From: Mycolicibacterium monacense
GTDB taxonomy: Bacteria > Actinomycetota > Actinomycetes > Mycobacteriales > Mycobacteriaceae
DNA length: 64,000 nucleotides
Assembly: GCF_010731575.1 (NCBI RefSeq)
Contig: NZ_AP022617.1
Coordinates: 1,240,001-1,304,000, forward strand
Reading direction: 5' to 3'
Position numbers and translations under genes: made by a program. Below are positions 63,395 through 64,000 of the stretch, piece by piece. How positions within the stretch are numbered: position 1 is the first letter of the stretch; every line of letters begins with the position of its first letter. Below the pieces are notes generated by a model. That model was not told the DNA's origin. It did not search any database and saw only the letters and a list, made by a program, of their open reading frames with translations.

Positions 63395-63891
63395 CAGCTC
63401 GCGATACCCCGGATGGTGAGCTGTTCGTCGACCCAGTCGTGCAGCCCGGGCAGTGCCGCCTCGATCACCCGGAACACGTCCTCGAAATCGTCCTGGGTGC
63501 CGTAGTAGGGATCCTCCACGTCGAGGGGATGTGCTGCCGAACGCGGATCGAACGAGCGCAGCATGCGCAGCCGCCCGGGCGGTACACCCAGTTCGGTCAG
63601 CATCCGGACGTGGTTGCGGCCCAGCGCGACCACCAGATCGGCGGCCAGGTGGTCGTCGTCGACCTGGGCGGCCTCGTGCCCGCTCGGGTAACCGTGCGCG
63701 CGCAGCACGTGGATCGCCCGCCGGTCGGCGGGATCACCCGCATGCCAGCCTCCGGTGCCCGCACTGCTGACCCGGACCGCCCCGGACAGCCCGCGTTCGG
63801 CGATCTGGTGGGCGAACATCTTCTCGGCCATGGGCGAGCGGCAGATGTTGCCCGAGCAGACGAACGTGATGTGCAACGGCGTTTCAGACAC
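63394..63891 (-). CDS. ptpA: Low-molecular-weight protein tyrosine phosphatase PtpA
   Basis: A 165-residue low-molecular-weight phosphatase. The P-loop is CSGNICRS (Cys12 to Arg18), and the catalytic acid is Asp127 in DVEDPYYGT. In M. tuberculosis PtpA (Rv2234) is secreted into macrophages, where it blocks phagosome acidification; in environmental species its role is less clear. There is no signal peptide. The GTG at 63891 overlaps the end of the upstream HAD gene by eight bases, and the stop overlaps the SURF1 start. Confidence 0.95.
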   Translation of the reverse strand: MSETPLHITFVCSGNICRSPMAEKMFAHQIAERGLSGAVRVSSAGTGGWHAGDPADRRAIHVLRAHGYPSGHEAAQVDDDHLAADLVVALGRNHVRMLTELGVPPGRLRMLRSFDPRSAAHPLDVEDPYYGTQDDFEDVFRVIEAALPGLHDWVDEQLTIRGIAS

Positions 63892-64000
63892 CCAGCACCT
63901 CCCGCAGGTCGGCCACGCTGTCCACGTGCGCGAACGCCGGCACCGAGGTGGGCTCGGCGAAGTCGGCGCGGCCGTAGCCCCAGCCGACCACCACCGTGTC
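63884..64000 (-). CDS. ptkA: HAD-family phosphatase, C-terminal fragment (PtkA-like)
   Basis: Only the last 38 codons lie in the window, reading DTVVVGWGYGRADF and ending DLREVLGV. The GWGYG stretch is typical of phosphoglycolate-phosphatase-like HAD proteins. Upstream of ptpA and overlapping it by eight bases, this is where M. tuberculosis has ptkA (Rv2232), a HAD protein reported to act as a tyrosine kinase on PtpA. The identification rests mainly on position. Confidence 0.6.
   Translation of the reverse strand, partial: DTVVVGWGYGRADFAEPTSVPAFAHVDSVADLREVLGV

Overview
The window is a high-GC actinobacterial chromosome segment. It almost certainly comes from a non-tuberculous, probably rapid-growing Mycobacterium (Mycolicibacterium). 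It carries the mycolic-acid FAS-II cluster (fabD-acpM-kasA-kasB-accD6) behind a MabR-type regulator, plus aceE, ahpE, a mycothiol-dependent mscR, an MmpL transporter, a PknE/F-like membrane kinase and ptpA. From about 25,960 to 51,500, and again from 61,650 to the end, the gene order matches my recollection of M. tuberculosis Rv2260 down to Rv2232, with extra genes inserted. No transposase, integrase, phage module or CRISPR array was found. Many genes appear leaderless: a TANNNT -10 box lies 6-8 nt before the start codon.

Left part (1-25,960), variable: a partial zinc alcohol dehydrogenase, an Rv1733c-like membrane protein, tex, an MmpL transporter, a Ser/Thr kinase, a CsbD/coiled-coil pair, and a secreted DUF4185 protein (putative D-arabinan hydrolase). 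Next comes a six-gene minus-strand operon encoding a peptide-type ABC transporter, a short-chain dehydrogenase and a strange protein built wholly of hexads with a 12-cysteine ladder. It is followed by two oxidoreductases, an Hsp70/actin-like membrane protein with a proline-rich tail, two DJ-1/GlxA-type genes and a SABATH methyltransferase.

Middle (25,960-53,000), mostly core: mscR with its MBL-fold partner; a LuxR/TPR regulator, an Rv2258c-like methyltransferase, a beta-lactamase-like protein and a DUF3145 protein; dagK and an alkyl-DHAP-synthase-like flavoprotein divergent from a TetR-glpD1-permease-USP operon; a hemophore-like protein; the FAS-II operon with mabR; aceE; Rv2240c- and Rv2239c-like genes; ahpE; and tRNA-Val(UAC). 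Two copies of a long palindromic repeat (32,031 and 46,888) sit in terminator positions.

Right part (53,245-61,225) is an accessory locus between tRNA-Val and cobD and is the most interesting part of the window. A minus-strand operon encodes an exported proline-rich protein, a 17-codon leader peptide, a GlmS, an epimerase-like protein without the catalytic Tyr, and a NodB-deacetylase/processive GT2 fusion. A lipid-anchored GH19 chitinase converges on its end. An orphan LuxR regulator with a degenerate receiver, surrounded by repeated TTTGCCAAA-type motifs, lies upstream. Together they look like a dedicated system to make, partly deacetylate and trim a beta-linked GlcNAc polymer (chitosan- or PNAG-like). 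The window closes with cobD, a SURF1 protein, ptpA and the end of a ptkA-like HAD gene.
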